Of a stretch of DNA of 64,000 bases, positions 17,054 through 26,790 are shown in pieces; the first letter of the stretch is position 1, and the number at the start of each line of letters is the position of its first letter. The DNA lies in assembly GCF_947494555.1 (NCBI RefSeq), contig NZ_CANLVF010000009.1:106119-170118 (forward strand). Reading direction: 5' to 3'. The notes under the pieces are model-generated. The model was not told the origin of the DNA. It was given only the letters and a program-made list of their open reading frames with translations, and did not search any database. Origin of the DNA: an uncultured Roseibium sp. (lineage in GTDB: Bacteria; Pseudomonadota; Alphaproteobacteria; Rhizobiales; Stappiaceae). A program made the translations under genes and the position numbers.

Positions 17054-18493
17054 ATGCCGACAGGTACGATCCTTGTTGCAGATGATGATGCTGCCATTCG
17101 AACAGTGCTGAACCAGGCGCTTTCCAGGGCTGGTTACACGGTCCGGCTGACATCGAACGCCTCGACGTTATGGCGATGGGTTTCTTCCGGCGATGGCGAC
17201 CTTGTCATTACCGACGTGGTCATGCCGGATGAGAATATCTTCGATGTCCTGCCGCGCATGAAAAAGATGCGGCCGGAATTGCCTGTGCTGGTGATGAGTG
17301 CCCAAAACACCTTCATGACCGCGATCAAGGCATCTGAAAAGGGTGCCTATGAGTATTTGCCCAAACCGTTTGATCTGAAGGAACTCACCAATATCGTCCA
17401 ACGGGCGCTGGAAGAACCGAAGAAGCGGCCTGCGCTTGACATGGAAGATGCGGGTGAGGGGATGCCGCTCGTTGGCAGGTCTCCTGCGATGCAGGAGATT
17501 TACCGCATTCTGGCCCGGCTGATGCAGACTGATCTGACGGTGATGATCAATGGAGAGTCGGGTACGGGCAAGGAACTTGTCGCACGCGCTCTTCACGACT
17601 ACGGCAAACGTCGCAACGGACCGTTTGTCGCCATCAATATGGCTGCCATTCCGCGGGACCTGATCGAAGCTGAATTGTTCGGGCACGAAAAAGGTGCATT
17701 TACCGGCGCTCAAAACAGAAGCTCCGGCCGTTTCGAACAAGCTGATGGTGGCACGCTGTTCCTTGACGAGATTGGCGATATGCCAATGGAGGCTCAAACG
17801 CGGCTCCTGAGGGTGTTGCAGCAGGGAGAGTACACCACTGTCGGAGGACGAACGCCGATCAAGACGGATGTTCGCATTGTTGCGGCAACCAACAAGGATC
17901 TCCGGCACCTGATCAATCAGGGCCTCTTCCGAGAGGATCTCTATTTCAGACTGAATGTCGTTCCGATCAGATTGCCGCCTTTGCGCGAACGCGTGGAAGA
18001 TATTCCGGATCTGGTCCGGCATTTTTTCTCGCTTGTCGAGAAAGAGGGCCTGCAGGCGAAACAGATCGATCAGAGCGCGCTCAATATGTTGCGCCGCTAT
18101 CGGTGGCCCGGCAACGTGCGCGAACTGGAAAATCTGGTCCGGCGGCTCGCCGCTCTCTACCCTCAGGACATTATCAGCGAAAGTCTGCTTGATCAGGAAC
18201 TCAGCCAGCCAAGTGTCTCTTCTGCAAGTGAAGAATCCAATGAAAGCGTCAATCTCGGAGGGTCGGTCGAGAAATATCTGACTGGATATTTCGACACGTT
18301 TGGCGAAGCATTGCCGCCCCCCGGACTTTACCACCGCATTCTGCGTGAGGTGGAGTATCCGCTGATCAGCGCAGCGCTTGCGGCAACGCGCGGCAATCAG
18401 ATCAAGGCGGCTGAACTTCTCGGCGTCAATCGAAACACCCTGCGCAAAAAGATCCGGGACCTGGATATCCAGGTGATGCGCTCGGCGCGCTGA
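17054..18493 (+). CDS. ntrC: Sigma-54-dependent response regulator NtrC
   Basis: Nitrogen assimilation activator, 479 residues. The receiver domain (1-120) opens with VADDDAAIR and has the phosphoacceptor aspartate in LVITDVVMPDE, and the KPF lysine. The AAA+ domain (about 140-380) has Walker A GESGTGKE, the sigma-54-contacting loop GAFTGA, and Walker B GGTLFLDEIGD. The Fis-type helix-turn-helix at the end reads GNQIKAAELLGVNRNTLRKK. The start lies three bases after the ntrB stop. All catalytic and sigma-54 elements are intact, in contrast to NtrX downstream. Confidence 0.97.
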   Translation: MPTGTILVADDDAAIRTVLNQALSRAGYTVRLTSNASTLWRWVSSGDGDLVITDVVMPDENIFDVLPRMKKMRPELPVLVMSAQNTFMTAIKASEKGAYEYLPKPFDLKELTNIVQRALEEPKKRPALDMEDAGEGMPLVGRSPAMQEIYRILARLMQTDLTVMINGESGTGKELVARALHDYGKRRNGPFVAINMAAIPRDLIEAELFGHEKGAFTGAQNRSSGRFEQADGGTLFLDEIGDMPMEAQTRLLRVLQQGEYTTVGGRTPIKTDVRIVAATNKDLRHLINQGLFREDLYFRLNVVPIRLPPLRERVEDIPDLVRHFFSLVEKEGLQAKQIDQSALNMLRRYRWPGNVRELENLVRRLAALYPQDIISESLLDQELSQPSVSSASEESNESVNLGGSVEKYLTGYFDTFGEALPPPGLYHRILREVEYPLISAALAATRGNQIKAAELLGVNRNTLRKKIRDLDIQVMRSAR

Positions 18494-18803
18494 GCGTCCG
18501 GATCAGGTTCTGGCCGAAACGTGGCCGCCGTCCAGGCCCTGGATTTCGGCGTTGTGATTGTTCGGGCAGAAATGTCCCCAGAAGGGGACTGAAATTCAGA
18601 CTGCGTGGCATCGAATAGGATCGCGACCGCCTTTTTGGTTTTCACTACCTCTCGGAAATTTGAAACGACGGCTTAAATCGTCCACCGCAAAATTTCAGGC
18701 GACAGGCAAGTCTGTCGTAATTTCGCAACATTGTGTGATAAGTTTGCAGCAAATTTCGAAGCCGCCACCGTTTCTTGGCGGCGTACCTATCTTTTGAGGC
18801 TGC
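18494..18803 (+). other. Gap between ntrC and ntrY
   Basis: This 310-base stretch contains no convincing gene. Its second half (from about 18650) is AT-rich relative to the flanks, including CGTAATTTCGCAACATTGTG, and ends with GAGG ahead of the ntrY ATG. The likely content is a terminator for the dusB-ntrBC unit and a separate ntrYX promoter, but I cannot point to a defined site. Confidence 0.4.
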
Positions 18804-21068
18804 ATGATACTGGAAACGGTTCAGCAATCTGTTGTGCAATCAAGCTCTTCAGGCAAGCTGTGGCGGCGGGCTGGTCTCGCTGTCATGGTTGTCGCTCTGA
18901 TTTCTATTGCTGTGACCTTTTTCATTCTGATGGGGCTGACATCGATAGATCCGACGCGCGACGTCATCATGACGGCGATGGCCATCAATGGTGCGCTTGC
19001 CGCCGTCCTGTTGAGCGTTGTTTCAGTCGAGATCCTGAAGCTCTGGCAAGCCAGACGCCGTGGCCGGGCTGCAGCACGTCTCCACGTGCGCGTGGTCGCG
19101 CTCTTCAGTCTGGTTGCGGCGGTGCCTGCCGTCATGATGGCAATCCTTGCGGCCGTGACGCTTGACAGGGGTCTGGACCGATGGTTTGAGGACCGGACGC
19201 GCCAAATCATCGACAACGCGCTGACGGTCGCGCAGGCATACCTTCAGGAACACGCCAGAGTTCTGCGCGGCGATCTGATCGCCATGACGAAGGATATCGA
19301 TCGCGCCAAGGCGATCTATGAATTCGAACCCACACGCTTCGATCAATTTTTCGCAACCCAGGTTTCGCTGCGCGGCATACTCGGAGCCATGATCCTGGAC
19401 GAGAAAGGTGAGGTCGTAACCCGTGTCATTCTTGATCCGAATGCCCAGATCCCTTTGCCCCCCGCTGACAGCTTTTTCAAGGCCCAGTCCGGCGATCCCA
19501 TACTGATCGCACCGGGCAGTTCCAATCTAGTCGGTGGCGTCATGAAGCTCTCCGCCTATGAGAATTTCTATCTTTATGCGGTGCGGGTGATTGATCCGCG
19601 CGTTGTTGAATATCTAAGGCTCGCGGAAACGGGTGCCTCGCAATATCAGCAAATGGAAAACAGCCGCTTCGGCGTTCAGATCGCTTTCGCATTCGTTTAT
19701 CTCGGCGTCGCGCTGATCCTGCTGCTTTCTGCGATCTGGATCGGGTTCGGGTTTGCAAACCGATTGGTTTCGCCAATCAAGGTGTTGATCTCCGCGGCGG
19801 ATGAAGTGGCGAAGGGCAATCTGGCCGTAAAAGTTCACACGGAAAAATCCGGCGGCGACCTTACAAACCTCGGCCTCACATTCAACAAGATGACCGGCCA
19901 GCTTCTTGGCCAAAGAGATGCGCTTCTTGCAGCGAACGAGCAGATCGATCGCCGCCGCAGGTTCAACGAGGCGGTGCTCTCGGGTGTGTCGACCGGTGTC
20001 ATCGGTGTCGATGACGAAGCCTCTATCATGCTCATCAACCGATCGGCTCTGGAGCTGCTCCAGCTCGACGAGGTTCAGATCCTGAACAAGCATCTGAGTG
20101 AAGTCGTTCCGGAGCTTTCGGATTATATTGAAAGTGCATTGCAAAACGACACCGAAAAGCTGCCTGAAACTCAGGTTGAGGTAACAAGAGGCGGCCGCCT
20201 GAGAACGCTGAACGTCAGGATCACAAGTGAACAGTCCACGCGGCGCGAGCATGGCTTCGTGATCACGCTTGACGACATTACCGACCTCGTTTCCGCGCAG
20301 CGCAATTCGGCATGGGCCGATGTTGCACGGCGGATTGCCCATGAGATCAAGAACCCGCTGACCCCGATCCAGTTGTCGGCTGAGAGGATCAGACGGCGCT
20401 ACGGCAAGCGGATCGAGGAAGACCGGCAGGTTTTCGATCAGTGTATCGATACGATTGTCCGCCAGGTCGGCGATATCGGGCAAATGGTGGACGAGTTTTC
20501 GTCTTTTGCCCGTATGCGCAAACCAAACAAGGTCTCGGGCGATCTGCGCGAGGCCGTCCGCGACGCGGCCTTCATGCAGTCGGTTGCTAATCCGGAGATC
20601 TCCGTCAGTGCCGATGTGCCAAGCGAACCTGTCAACGCGGTGTTCGATCCGAGGCTGGTCGGGCAGGCGCTGACGAATGTCGTAAAGAACGCAACCGAAG
20701 CCGTTGGTGCGCGCACCGGGGAGGATCTGCCGAAAGGGAGCGTCACGGTTCGTCTCTACGGGCAGGATGAAAACAACTCGGATCGCATCGTTGTCGATGT
20801 GATCGACAATGGCGTTGGGCTGCCTGAGGAAAACAGAAGCAGGTTGCTTGAGCCCTACATGACAACACGCGAAAAAGGGACAGGTCTCGGCCTCGCGATT
20901 GTCCGTAAAATTCTGGAAGACCATGGTGGCGGCGTCGAATTGCTCGATGCTCCCAAATCAACCCCTGACGAAACAGGCACTCTGGTGCGTTTGACCCTGG
21001 CAGCCCATGCCGAGATCGAGCCGGAGAGTGATGAACAAGAGCAAGCAGTTACAGCTCATGGCGCATGA
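18804..21068 (+). CDS. ntrY: Membrane sensor histidine kinase NtrY
   Basis: Transmembrane sensor of the NtrYX pair, linked in alphaproteobacteria to nitrogen metabolism, redox state and envelope functions. The protein has 754 residues. Hydrophobic segments lie at about 25-48, 58-80 and 95-118, followed by a periplasmic part. Another membrane segment (VYLGVALILLLSAIWIGFGF) leads into a HAMP linker. Then come a PAS domain (RRRRFNEAVLSGVSTGVIGV), the H box VARRIAHEIKNPLTPIQLSA, and ATPase motifs DNGVGLP and GTGLGLAIVRKI. It overlaps ntrX by 11 bases. Length and layout are typical. Confidence 0.95.
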   Translation: MILETVQQSVVQSSSSGKLWRRAGLAVMVVALISIAVTFFILMGLTSIDPTRDVIMTAMAINGALAAVLLSVVSVEILKLWQARRRGRAAARLHVRVVALFSLVAAVPAVMMAILAAVTLDRGLDRWFEDRTRQIIDNALTVAQAYLQEHARVLRGDLIAMTKDIDRAKAIYEFEPTRFDQFFATQVSLRGILGAMILDEKGEVVTRVILDPNAQIPLPPADSFFKAQSGDPILIAPGSSNLVGGVMKLSAYENFYLYAVRVIDPRVVEYLRLAETGASQYQQMENSRFGVQIAFAFVYLGVALILLLSAIWIGFGFANRLVSPIKVLISAADEVAKGNLAVKVHTEKSGGDLTNLGLTFNKMTGQLLGQRDALLAANEQIDRRRRFNEAVLSGVSTGVIGVDDEASIMLINRSALELLQLDEVQILNKHLSEVVPELSDYIESALQNDTEKLPETQVEVTRGGRLRTLNVRITSEQSTRREHGFVITLDDITDLVSAQRNSAWADVARRIAHEIKNPLTPIQLSAERIRRRYGKRIEEDRQVFDQCIDTIVRQVGDIGQMVDEFSSFARMRKPNKVSGDLREAVRDAAFMQSVANPEISVSADVPSEPVNAVFDPRLVGQALTNVVKNATEAVGARTGEDLPKGSVTVRLYGQDENNSDRIVVDVIDNGVGLPEENRSRLLEPYMTTREKGTGLGLAIVRKILEDHGGGVELLDAPKSTPDETGTLVRLTLAAHAEIEPESDEQEQAVTAHGA

Positions 21069-22425
21069 TATTCTTGTTGTAGACGACGAAACCGATATCC
21101 GGGAAATGATTGCAGGCATCCTGGATGACGATGGCTACGGAACGCGAACGGCACATGGTTCCGACAGCGCCCTAGCGGCGGTCAAGGAACGCAAGCCGTC
21201 TCTGGTGATCCTGGACATCTGGCTTCAGGGGAGCCGGCTTGACGGCCTGGCGCTGCTTGATGTCTTCAAGGAGATGGATCCGGATCTTCCGGTGGTGATC
21301 ATCTCGGGCCACGGAAATATCGAAACGGCGGTCTCCGCGATCAAACGTGGTGCGTATGACTATATCGAAAAGCCGTTCAAGGCCGATCGTCTGATCCATA
21401 TTGTCGAACGTGCCCTTGAAGCGTCCAGTCTGAAGCGGGAGGTCCGCGACCTCAAACAGCGGAGCGGCGAGACCAGCGAGATCATCGGTGGCTCCTCGGC
21501 AGCACACAACCTGCGTCTGACGATCCAGAAAATTGCGGGGACGAATAGTCGAATCCTGATCGTCGGGCCGTCCGGTGCCGGCAAAGAGCGCGCGGCACGG
21601 ATGATCCACGATCAGTCACCGCGCACCAAGAGCCCGTTCGTTGTCCTGAATGCTGCGACAATAACGCCGTCCCGCATGGAAGAAGAGCTCTTCGGCATCG
21701 AAGACGAGAACGGAAATCTCAGAAAGATCGGAGCCCTGGAAGAAGCGCACGGCGGCACGCTTTATCTGGATGAAGTTGCCGATATGCCGGCGGAAACCCA
21801 AGGCAAGATACTGCGTGTTCTCGTTGAGCAGAGTTTTGCCCGTGTCGGCGGGACGCAAAAGGTGCAGGTCGACATCAGGATCTTGTCATCAACGTCGAAG
21901 AATCTCGAAGAACACATTGCATCGGGCCTTTTCCGTCAGGATCTTTATCACCGCTTGAGCGTCGTGCCGCTTCGGGTTCCCGGTCTGGCCGAACGCAGGG
22001 AAGACATTCCCGTGCTCGTCCATCATTTCATGGAGCAGATTTCGGGGGCATCGGGTATTCCGCTTCGGCCGATCGGGGACGATGCGATGGCGGTTCTGCA
22101 AACGCATGACTGGCCTGGAAACGTTCGCCAGCTGCGCAACAACGTCGAACGGCTGATGATTCTGAGCCGCGGAGAGCCGGACAGCACGATCACTGCGGAC
22201 CTGCTGCCGGCTGAAATCGGCGAAACGCTTCCCAATCTGCCGACATCCGGAACAGGCGAACATCTGATGTCCGTTCCGCTTCGAGAGGCGCGGGAAATCT
22301 TTGAGCGCGAATACCTGCAGGCGCAGATCAAGCGGTTTGACGGCAATATCTCACGCACCGCCGAATTCGTCGGCATGGAGCGATCTGCGTTGCACCGAAA
22401 ACTGAAAACCCTTGGAATGACATGA
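21058..22425 (+). CDS. ntrX: Response regulator NtrX (AAA+ without the sigma-54 loop)
   Basis: Partner regulator of NtrY, 455 residues. The receiver opens MAHDILVVDDETDIREM, with the phosphoacceptor in LVILDIWLQGSRLDG. The AAA+ domain is altered: Walker A is GPSGAGKE and the region where NtrC has GAFTGA instead reads ELFGIEDENGNLRKIGALEE, so the sigma-54 contact loop is missing. Walker B GGTLYLDEVADMP and a Fis-type C-terminal helix-turn-helix (NISRTAEFVGMERSALHRKL) are kept. Rhizobiales NtrX proteins are known to lack this loop, and the protein probably acts with sigma-70 or as a repressor. The ATG lies inside the ntrY 3' end. Confidence 0.94.
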   Translation: MAHDILVVDDETDIREMIAGILDDDGYGTRTAHGSDSALAAVKERKPSLVILDIWLQGSRLDGLALLDVFKEMDPDLPVVIISGHGNIETAVSAIKRGAYDYIEKPFKADRLIHIVERALEASSLKREVRDLKQRSGETSEIIGGSSAAHNLRLTIQKIAGTNSRILIVGPSGAGKERAARMIHDQSPRTKSPFVVLNAATITPSRMEEELFGIEDENGNLRKIGALEEAHGGTLYLDEVADMPAETQGKILRVLVEQSFARVGGTQKVQVDIRILSSTSKNLEEHIASGLFRQDLYHRLSVVPLRVPGLAERREDIPVLVHHFMEQISGASGIPLRPIGDDAMAVLQTHDWPGNVRQLRNNVERLMILSRGEPDSTITADLLPAEIGETLPNLPTSGTGEHLMSVPLREAREIFEREYLQAQIKRFDGNISRTAEFVGMERSALHRKLKTLGMT

Positions 22426-22475
22426 GAACGGTGAAACCCGGGCGTGCCATTGTCTAGCGGGAAAGGGGTATTCCC

Positions 22476-23852
22476 ATGAAAATCGTCATTTGCGGTGCCG
22501 GTCAGGTCGGCTACGGCATTGCCGAGCGCCTTGCGGCGGAGCAAAACGATGTTTCGGTGATCGATTCCTCACCGCAACTGATCAATGCGATCGGTGACCA
22601 GCTGGACGTGCGCGGTTTTGTCGGACACGGCGCTCATCCCGACATTCTCGCGCAGGCGGGCGCGGAAGAAGCGGACATGATCGTCGCGGTCACGCTCTAT
22701 GACGAGGTCAACATGGTTGCCTGCCAGGTGGCCCACTCCTTGTTCAATGTGCCGACCAAGGTTGCCCGCATTCGCGCCCAGTCCTATCTCCAGGGACGCT
22801 GGCGCAACCTGTTTTCCCGTGACAACATGCCAATCGACGTGATCATTTCGCCTGAAATCGAGGTAGGCGAAATGGTTCTGAGACGTCTGGCTTTGCCGGG
22901 CGCTGTCGAGACTGTCCGCTTTGCGGACGATCAGGTCGTTGTCGTCGGGATCATGTGTGAAGAGGATTGCCCGGTCGTCGACACGCCTCTCCGGCAGCTG
23001 ACGGAACTCTTTCCCGATCTGGGTGCGGTGGTTGTCGGGCTCTACCGGAACAATCGGCTGTTCGTACCTAAAAGCAGCGATTCAATCCTGACAGGCGACC
23101 TGGCCTATGTCGTTGCGCGGCGCGACCAGGTGCGCAGAACCCTCAGCATCTTCGGTCACGAGGAACCGGAAGCCGCCAAGGTTATCATCGCCGGCGGCGG
23201 CAATATCGGACTTTATGTTGCCAAAGCTCTTGAACAGCGCCAAACGGGCACAAAAATCAAGCTGATCGAGGCGTCGCGTGAACGGGCCATGTCTGTCGCC
23301 GACGATCTCAAGCGTTCCGTTATTCTGCACGGCAGTGCCCTGGACCAGATCATCCTAAACGAGGCCGATGCGGGTGACGCAGACACGATGGTTGCGCTCA
23401 CCAATGAGGACGAGGTGAACATTTTGTCGTCCGTCATGGCCAAGAAGCTTGGCTGCAGGCGTTCCCTGTCGCTTCTGAACAATCCGAGTTATCCCGCATT
23501 TGCCAACGCGCTCGGGATCGATGCATTCATCAATCCGCGTGCCGTGACGATTTCCCGCATCCTGCAGCATGTGCGTCGTGGCCGCATCCGGGGTGTTCAT
23601 TCCCTGCAGAACGGCGCTGCCGAAATTGTCGAGGCGGAAGCGCTCGACACCTCTCCGTTGGTGGGTAAGCCATTGCGTGTGATCGATCTGCCGTCCGGTA
23701 TCCGTGTCGGAGCGGTCTTTCGGGGCGGCGAAGTCCTCACTCCGAACGGGGAGCTTCAAATTCAGGCCCAGGATCGGATCGTCATTTTTGCAGTGGCGAA
23801 CCGCGTCAGGCAGGTTGAGCAAATGTTCCGGGTCAGTCTTGACTTTTTTTAG
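22476..23852 (+). CDS. trkA: Trk-system potassium uptake regulatory subunit TrkA
   Basis: Cytoplasmic nucleotide-binding subunit that gates the TrkH/TrkG potassium channel. It has 458 residues with two tandem RCK units. The first Rossmann motif is at the N-terminus (IVICGAGQVGYGIAERLA) and the second near residue 235 (KVIIAGGGNIGLYVAKALE), each followed by a TrkA-C domain. The start follows GAAAGGGG. Its place after ntrX is widely conserved in alphaproteobacteria. The channel subunit is not in the window. Confidence 0.95.
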   Translation: MKIVICGAGQVGYGIAERLAAEQNDVSVIDSSPQLINAIGDQLDVRGFVGHGAHPDILAQAGAEEADMIVAVTLYDEVNMVACQVAHSLFNVPTKVARIRAQSYLQGRWRNLFSRDNMPIDVIISPEIEVGEMVLRRLALPGAVETVRFADDQVVVVGIMCEEDCPVVDTPLRQLTELFPDLGAVVVGLYRNNRLFVPKSSDSILTGDLAYVVARRDQVRRTLSIFGHEEPEAAKVIIAGGGNIGLYVAKALEQRQTGTKIKLIEASRERAMSVADDLKRSVILHGSALDQIILNEADAGDADTMVALTNEDEVNILSSVMAKKLGCRRSLSLLNNPSYPAFANALGIDAFINPRAVTISRILQHVRRGRIRGVHSLQNGAAEIVEAEALDTSPLVGKPLRVIDLPSGIRVGAVFRGGEVLTPNGELQIQAQDRIVIFAVANRVRQVEQMFRVSLDFF

Positions 23853-23955
23853 GGCTATTTGTGTCTTTTCTGACCTTGCAAATAGCTGACCGAACGTTCA
23901 AAACTGCGTAAAAGGCCAGTTGACTGGCTTGGTTTGTATTTCGTCTGGAGGGCTC

Positions 23956-24819
23956 ATGAGCCGGATCGCCTATGTCAACGGCCAGTATGTGCGGCATGCC
24001 GATGCTGCGGTGCACGTGGAAGACCGTGGCTATCAGTTTGCCGATGGTGTCTATGAGGTCTGCGAAGTCTGGCGGGACAATATTGTCGACATGCCTCGAC
24101 ATCTGGACCGGCTCGGCAGGTCGTTAAGCGAACTCCAGATCGACTGGCCGATGTCACGAAGCGCTGTTGTGTTCGTGTTGCGGCAGGTTGTTCGGCGCAA
24201 TCGGGTGATAAACGGGCTTGTCTATATTCAGGTGACACGCGGTGTTGCCAAGCGAGACCACTTTTTCCCATCCGAAGATGTCGCGCCCTCTATCGTCGTA
24301 ACGGCGAAGTCGACAAATCCGGGTGCGGCTGAAACGCAAGCCGAAAAGGGAATTGCCGTCGTCAGCTATCCGGAAAACAGATGGCCCCGCGTCGATATCA
24401 AGACAGTGGCACTTTTACCAAATGTGCTGGCCAAACAGCATGCTAAGGAAAACGGCGGGAAGGAAGCTTGGTACATCGACCAGGACGGCAACGTCACTGA
24501 AGGTGGATCGACCAACGCCTGGATTGTGACGAAGGACGGCGCACTTGTGACACGGCCCGCTGAAAGCGGGATCCTCCGGGGGATTACCCGCGCGGTTGTG
24601 CTTGACCTTGTTCAACGAGAAGGGCTGACCTTTGAAGAAAGGCCGTTTAGTCTGGAAGAAGCCTTTGAAGCAAAGGAAGCATTTGTCACCGCAGCGTCAA
24701 CTTTGGTAATGCCGGTGACGCGGGTCGATGGCAAAATTATCGGCAATGGGCACCCAGGATCTGTCGCAACCCGATTGCGCGAACTGTTCCATACTGCTAC
24801 TGATTTGCAGACGGCATGA
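23956..24819 (+). CDS. D-amino-acid aminotransferase (class IV PLP enzyme)
   Basis: This 287-residue class IV pyridoxal-phosphate aminotransferase is most like D-alanine aminotransferase (dat), which makes D-amino acids such as D-glutamate for the cell wall. The PLP lysine is about K149 in DIKTVALLPN. The family signature EGGSTNAWIV and the opening YQFADGVYEVCEV are clear. The start follows GGAGG; the frame is open to an ATG at 23920 that lacks a ribosome site. A branched-chain or aminodeoxychorismate-lyase specificity cannot be excluded from sequence alone. It sits between trkA and hfq, a usual place in Rhizobiales. Confidence 0.85.
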   Translation: MSRIAYVNGQYVRHADAAVHVEDRGYQFADGVYEVCEVWRDNIVDMPRHLDRLGRSLSELQIDWPMSRSAVVFVLRQVVRRNRVINGLVYIQVTRGVAKRDHFFPSEDVAPSIVVTAKSTNPGAAETQAEKGIAVVSYPENRWPRVDIKTVALLPNVLAKQHAKENGGKEAWYIDQDGNVTEGGSTNAWIVTKDGALVTRPAESGILRGITRAVVLDLVQREGLTFEERPFSLEEAFEAKEAFVTAASTLVMPVTRVDGKIIGNGHPGSVATRLRELFHTATDLQTA

Positions 24820-25010
24820 TTCGATTGGCCAAAATTGGCCGTATGAATGGTACTGAAAGAGCAGTGGCAGACTGGTCTTTCTGGTGGGCAATACAAAAAG
24901 CGGGCAGTTCGTCAAACCTTAGCGTTTGAAATTGAAGAGCTTTTGACGGTAAGCTGCCGATACGCCGGATGCTCGGCCGCATCCGGGGATTTAACAGGAT
25001 AAAAAGACTG

Positions 25011-25265
25011 ATGGCTGAGCGCGCACAAAATCTCCAAGACACTTTCCTTAATCACGTTCGCAAACAAAAAACTCCTCTGACAATTTTTCTCATTAACGGT
25101 GTGAAATTGCAGGGTGTCGTGACCTGGTTTGACAATTTTTGCGTCCTTCTTCGCCGCGACGGGCATTCTCAGCTTGTTTACAAGCATGCGATTTCCACAA
25201 TTATGCCAAACGGTCCTGTTCAACTGTTCGATCAGGCTGAGGAAAACGCTGAAAAGGCTGGCTGA
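25011..25265 (+). CDS. hfq: RNA chaperone Hfq
   Basis: This hexameric Sm-like protein promotes pairing of small RNAs with mRNAs. It has 84 residues. The Sm1 motif VKLQGVVTWFDNFCVLLRR and Sm2 motif KHAISTIMP are diagnostic. The N-terminal AERAQNLQDTFLNHVRKQKT carries the proximal-face residues. The chosen ATG matches the universal N-terminus; an upstream in-frame ATG at 24969 would add 14 unusual residues. The C-terminal tail is short, as in other alphaproteobacteria. hflX starts immediately after its stop. Confidence 0.97.
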   Translation: MAERAQNLQDTFLNHVRKQKTPLTIFLINGVKLQGVVTWFDNFCVLLRRDGHSQLVYKHAISTIMPNGPVQLFDQAEENAEKAG

Positions 25266-26696
25266 TTGAAACCGAAGTCTCGCGCAGACGATTTTTCAAA
25301 ATCAAATGGTGGCGAAGAACCGGGGCAAAAAACACTCAGAATAAAAGAGACTGGGGTGGACCGGCTGCCCCAACCCTTTCGTGCGATGATCATCGAGCCG
25401 ATCCTGCAGCTTCGGGGCGAAGCAGGTCAGCAGGATTTGCGTGGCAACCGAAGTCCGGAAGCGCGCCTTGATGAAGCGATCGGCTTGAGTGCTGCGATTA
25501 ATCTGGAAATCCTGCATTCGGGCGTCGTCAAGGTGAACAACCCGAAGCCTGGAACCTTGTTTGGTGAGGGAAAAGTCTCAGAACTCGCCGGCATAGTCGC
25601 GAGCGAGGACCTGGATCTCGTTGTCATCGATCATGCGCTCTCACCGGTTCAGCAACGAAACCTTGAGCGCAGGCTGCATACCAAGGTCATTGACCGGACG
25701 GGTCTCATCCTGGAAATTTTCGGCGACAGGGCTCGCACGAAGGAAGGGCGGCTTCAGGTCGATCTCGCCCACCTGACATGGCAGAAAAGCCGCCTGGTTC
25801 GGTCATGGACGCACCTGGAGCGCCAGCGAGGCGGCGCAGGGTTCATGGGCGGTCCCGGCGAAACACAGATTGAAGCCGACCGCCGCCAGATCCAGGACCG
25901 TATCATCGCCCTGCAGAAACAGCTTGAGAGCGTCAGACGCACACGCGAACTGCATCGGAAAAAACGTAAGAAGATCCCTCAGCCCGTTGTCGCCCTTGTT
26001 GGCTATACAAACGCAGGAAAATCCACGCTGTTCAATCGGCTGACAGCGTCGGAAGTCTTCGCGAAGGACCTCTTGTTTGCAACGCTGGATCCGACGCTTC
26101 GAAAAGTTACCCTGCCGCATGGCAAGGACGTCATTCTCTCAGACACGGTCGGTTTCATTTCGGACTTGCCGACGCATCTTGTGGCTGCCTTTCGCGCCAC
26201 GCTGGAAGAGGTGTTGGAAGCTGATCTTATCCTTCACATCCGCGATATTTCCCATCCAGACACAGATGCACAAGCTGAAGACGTGAAGAAGACGTTAGAA
26301 GAGCTTGGTGTGGATGCGCAGACGGGTGCACCGATCATCGAGGTCTGGAACAAGGTCGACTGCCTCGACGCGGCATACCGGGAAAAGCTGCTCGAAGAGG
26401 TGTCAGGTGATGGACCGGTTTCTGTCTCCGCTCTCACCGGAGCAGGTGTGGATCAGCTTTCCGCCAGGATTGATGCATTCATCGCACAGCACGACGATAT
26501 CTTGAGCGTCCGGTTGCCCGTCTCCGATGGCGCGCTTTTGGCCAGGCTCTATCAGATGTCCGAAGTGCTTGAACGCAGCGATACGGAAGAATTCGTGATC
26601 GCCGATGTGCGCGTATCGGATAAGCAGCGCGGGCCTTTTCGGGATCAGTTTTCGGAATTTGTACTTCCTGATGAACCGGAAGAACAGGTGGAATGA
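25266..26696 (+). CDS. hflX: Ribosome-associated GTPase HflX
   Basis: HflX binds the 50S subunit and splits stalled or heat-damaged ribosomes. It has 476 residues from a TTG start directly after the hfq stop, with AAGG about ten bases upstream. An ATG at codon 41 is possible but less well placed. The N-terminal HflX domain includes FGEGKVSELAGIV and the glycine-rich GGAGFMGGPGETQIE. The G domain has G1 GYTNAGKST, switch segment DPTLRKV, G3 DTVGFISDLP and G4 NKVD. Overlap-like junction with hfq shows they are one unit, the widespread hfq-hflX pair. Confidence 0.95.
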   Translation: MKPKSRADDFSKSNGGEEPGQKTLRIKETGVDRLPQPFRAMIIEPILQLRGEAGQQDLRGNRSPEARLDEAIGLSAAINLEILHSGVVKVNNPKPGTLFGEGKVSELAGIVASEDLDLVVIDHALSPVQQRNLERRLHTKVIDRTGLILEIFGDRARTKEGRLQVDLAHLTWQKSRLVRSWTHLERQRGGAGFMGGPGETQIEADRRQIQDRIIALQKQLESVRRTRELHRKKRKKIPQPVVALVGYTNAGKSTLFNRLTASEVFAKDLLFATLDPTLRKVTLPHGKDVILSDTVGFISDLPTHLVAAFRATLEEVLEADLILHIRDISHPDTDAQAEDVKKTLEELGVDAQTGAPIIEVWNKVDCLDAAYREKLLEEVSGDGPVSVSALTGAGVDQLSARIDAFIAQHDDILSVRLPVSDGALLARLYQMSEVLERSDTEEFVIADVRVSDKQRGPFRDQFSEFVLPDEPEEQVE

Positions 26697-26790
26697 GGAC
26701 GTCGCCGGAGCTTTAAAGACGCGATACCGGTGCCAGGCATCCTGATTATTTGATATTGAGAGTCAGATTGGGCCGTCGAGGGAGCGCTCG

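Noticed and set aside
14563..20924. Long reverse-strand frames across dusB, ntrC and ntrY.
   Set aside because: They lie opposite well-supported genes and their products lack any domain pattern.
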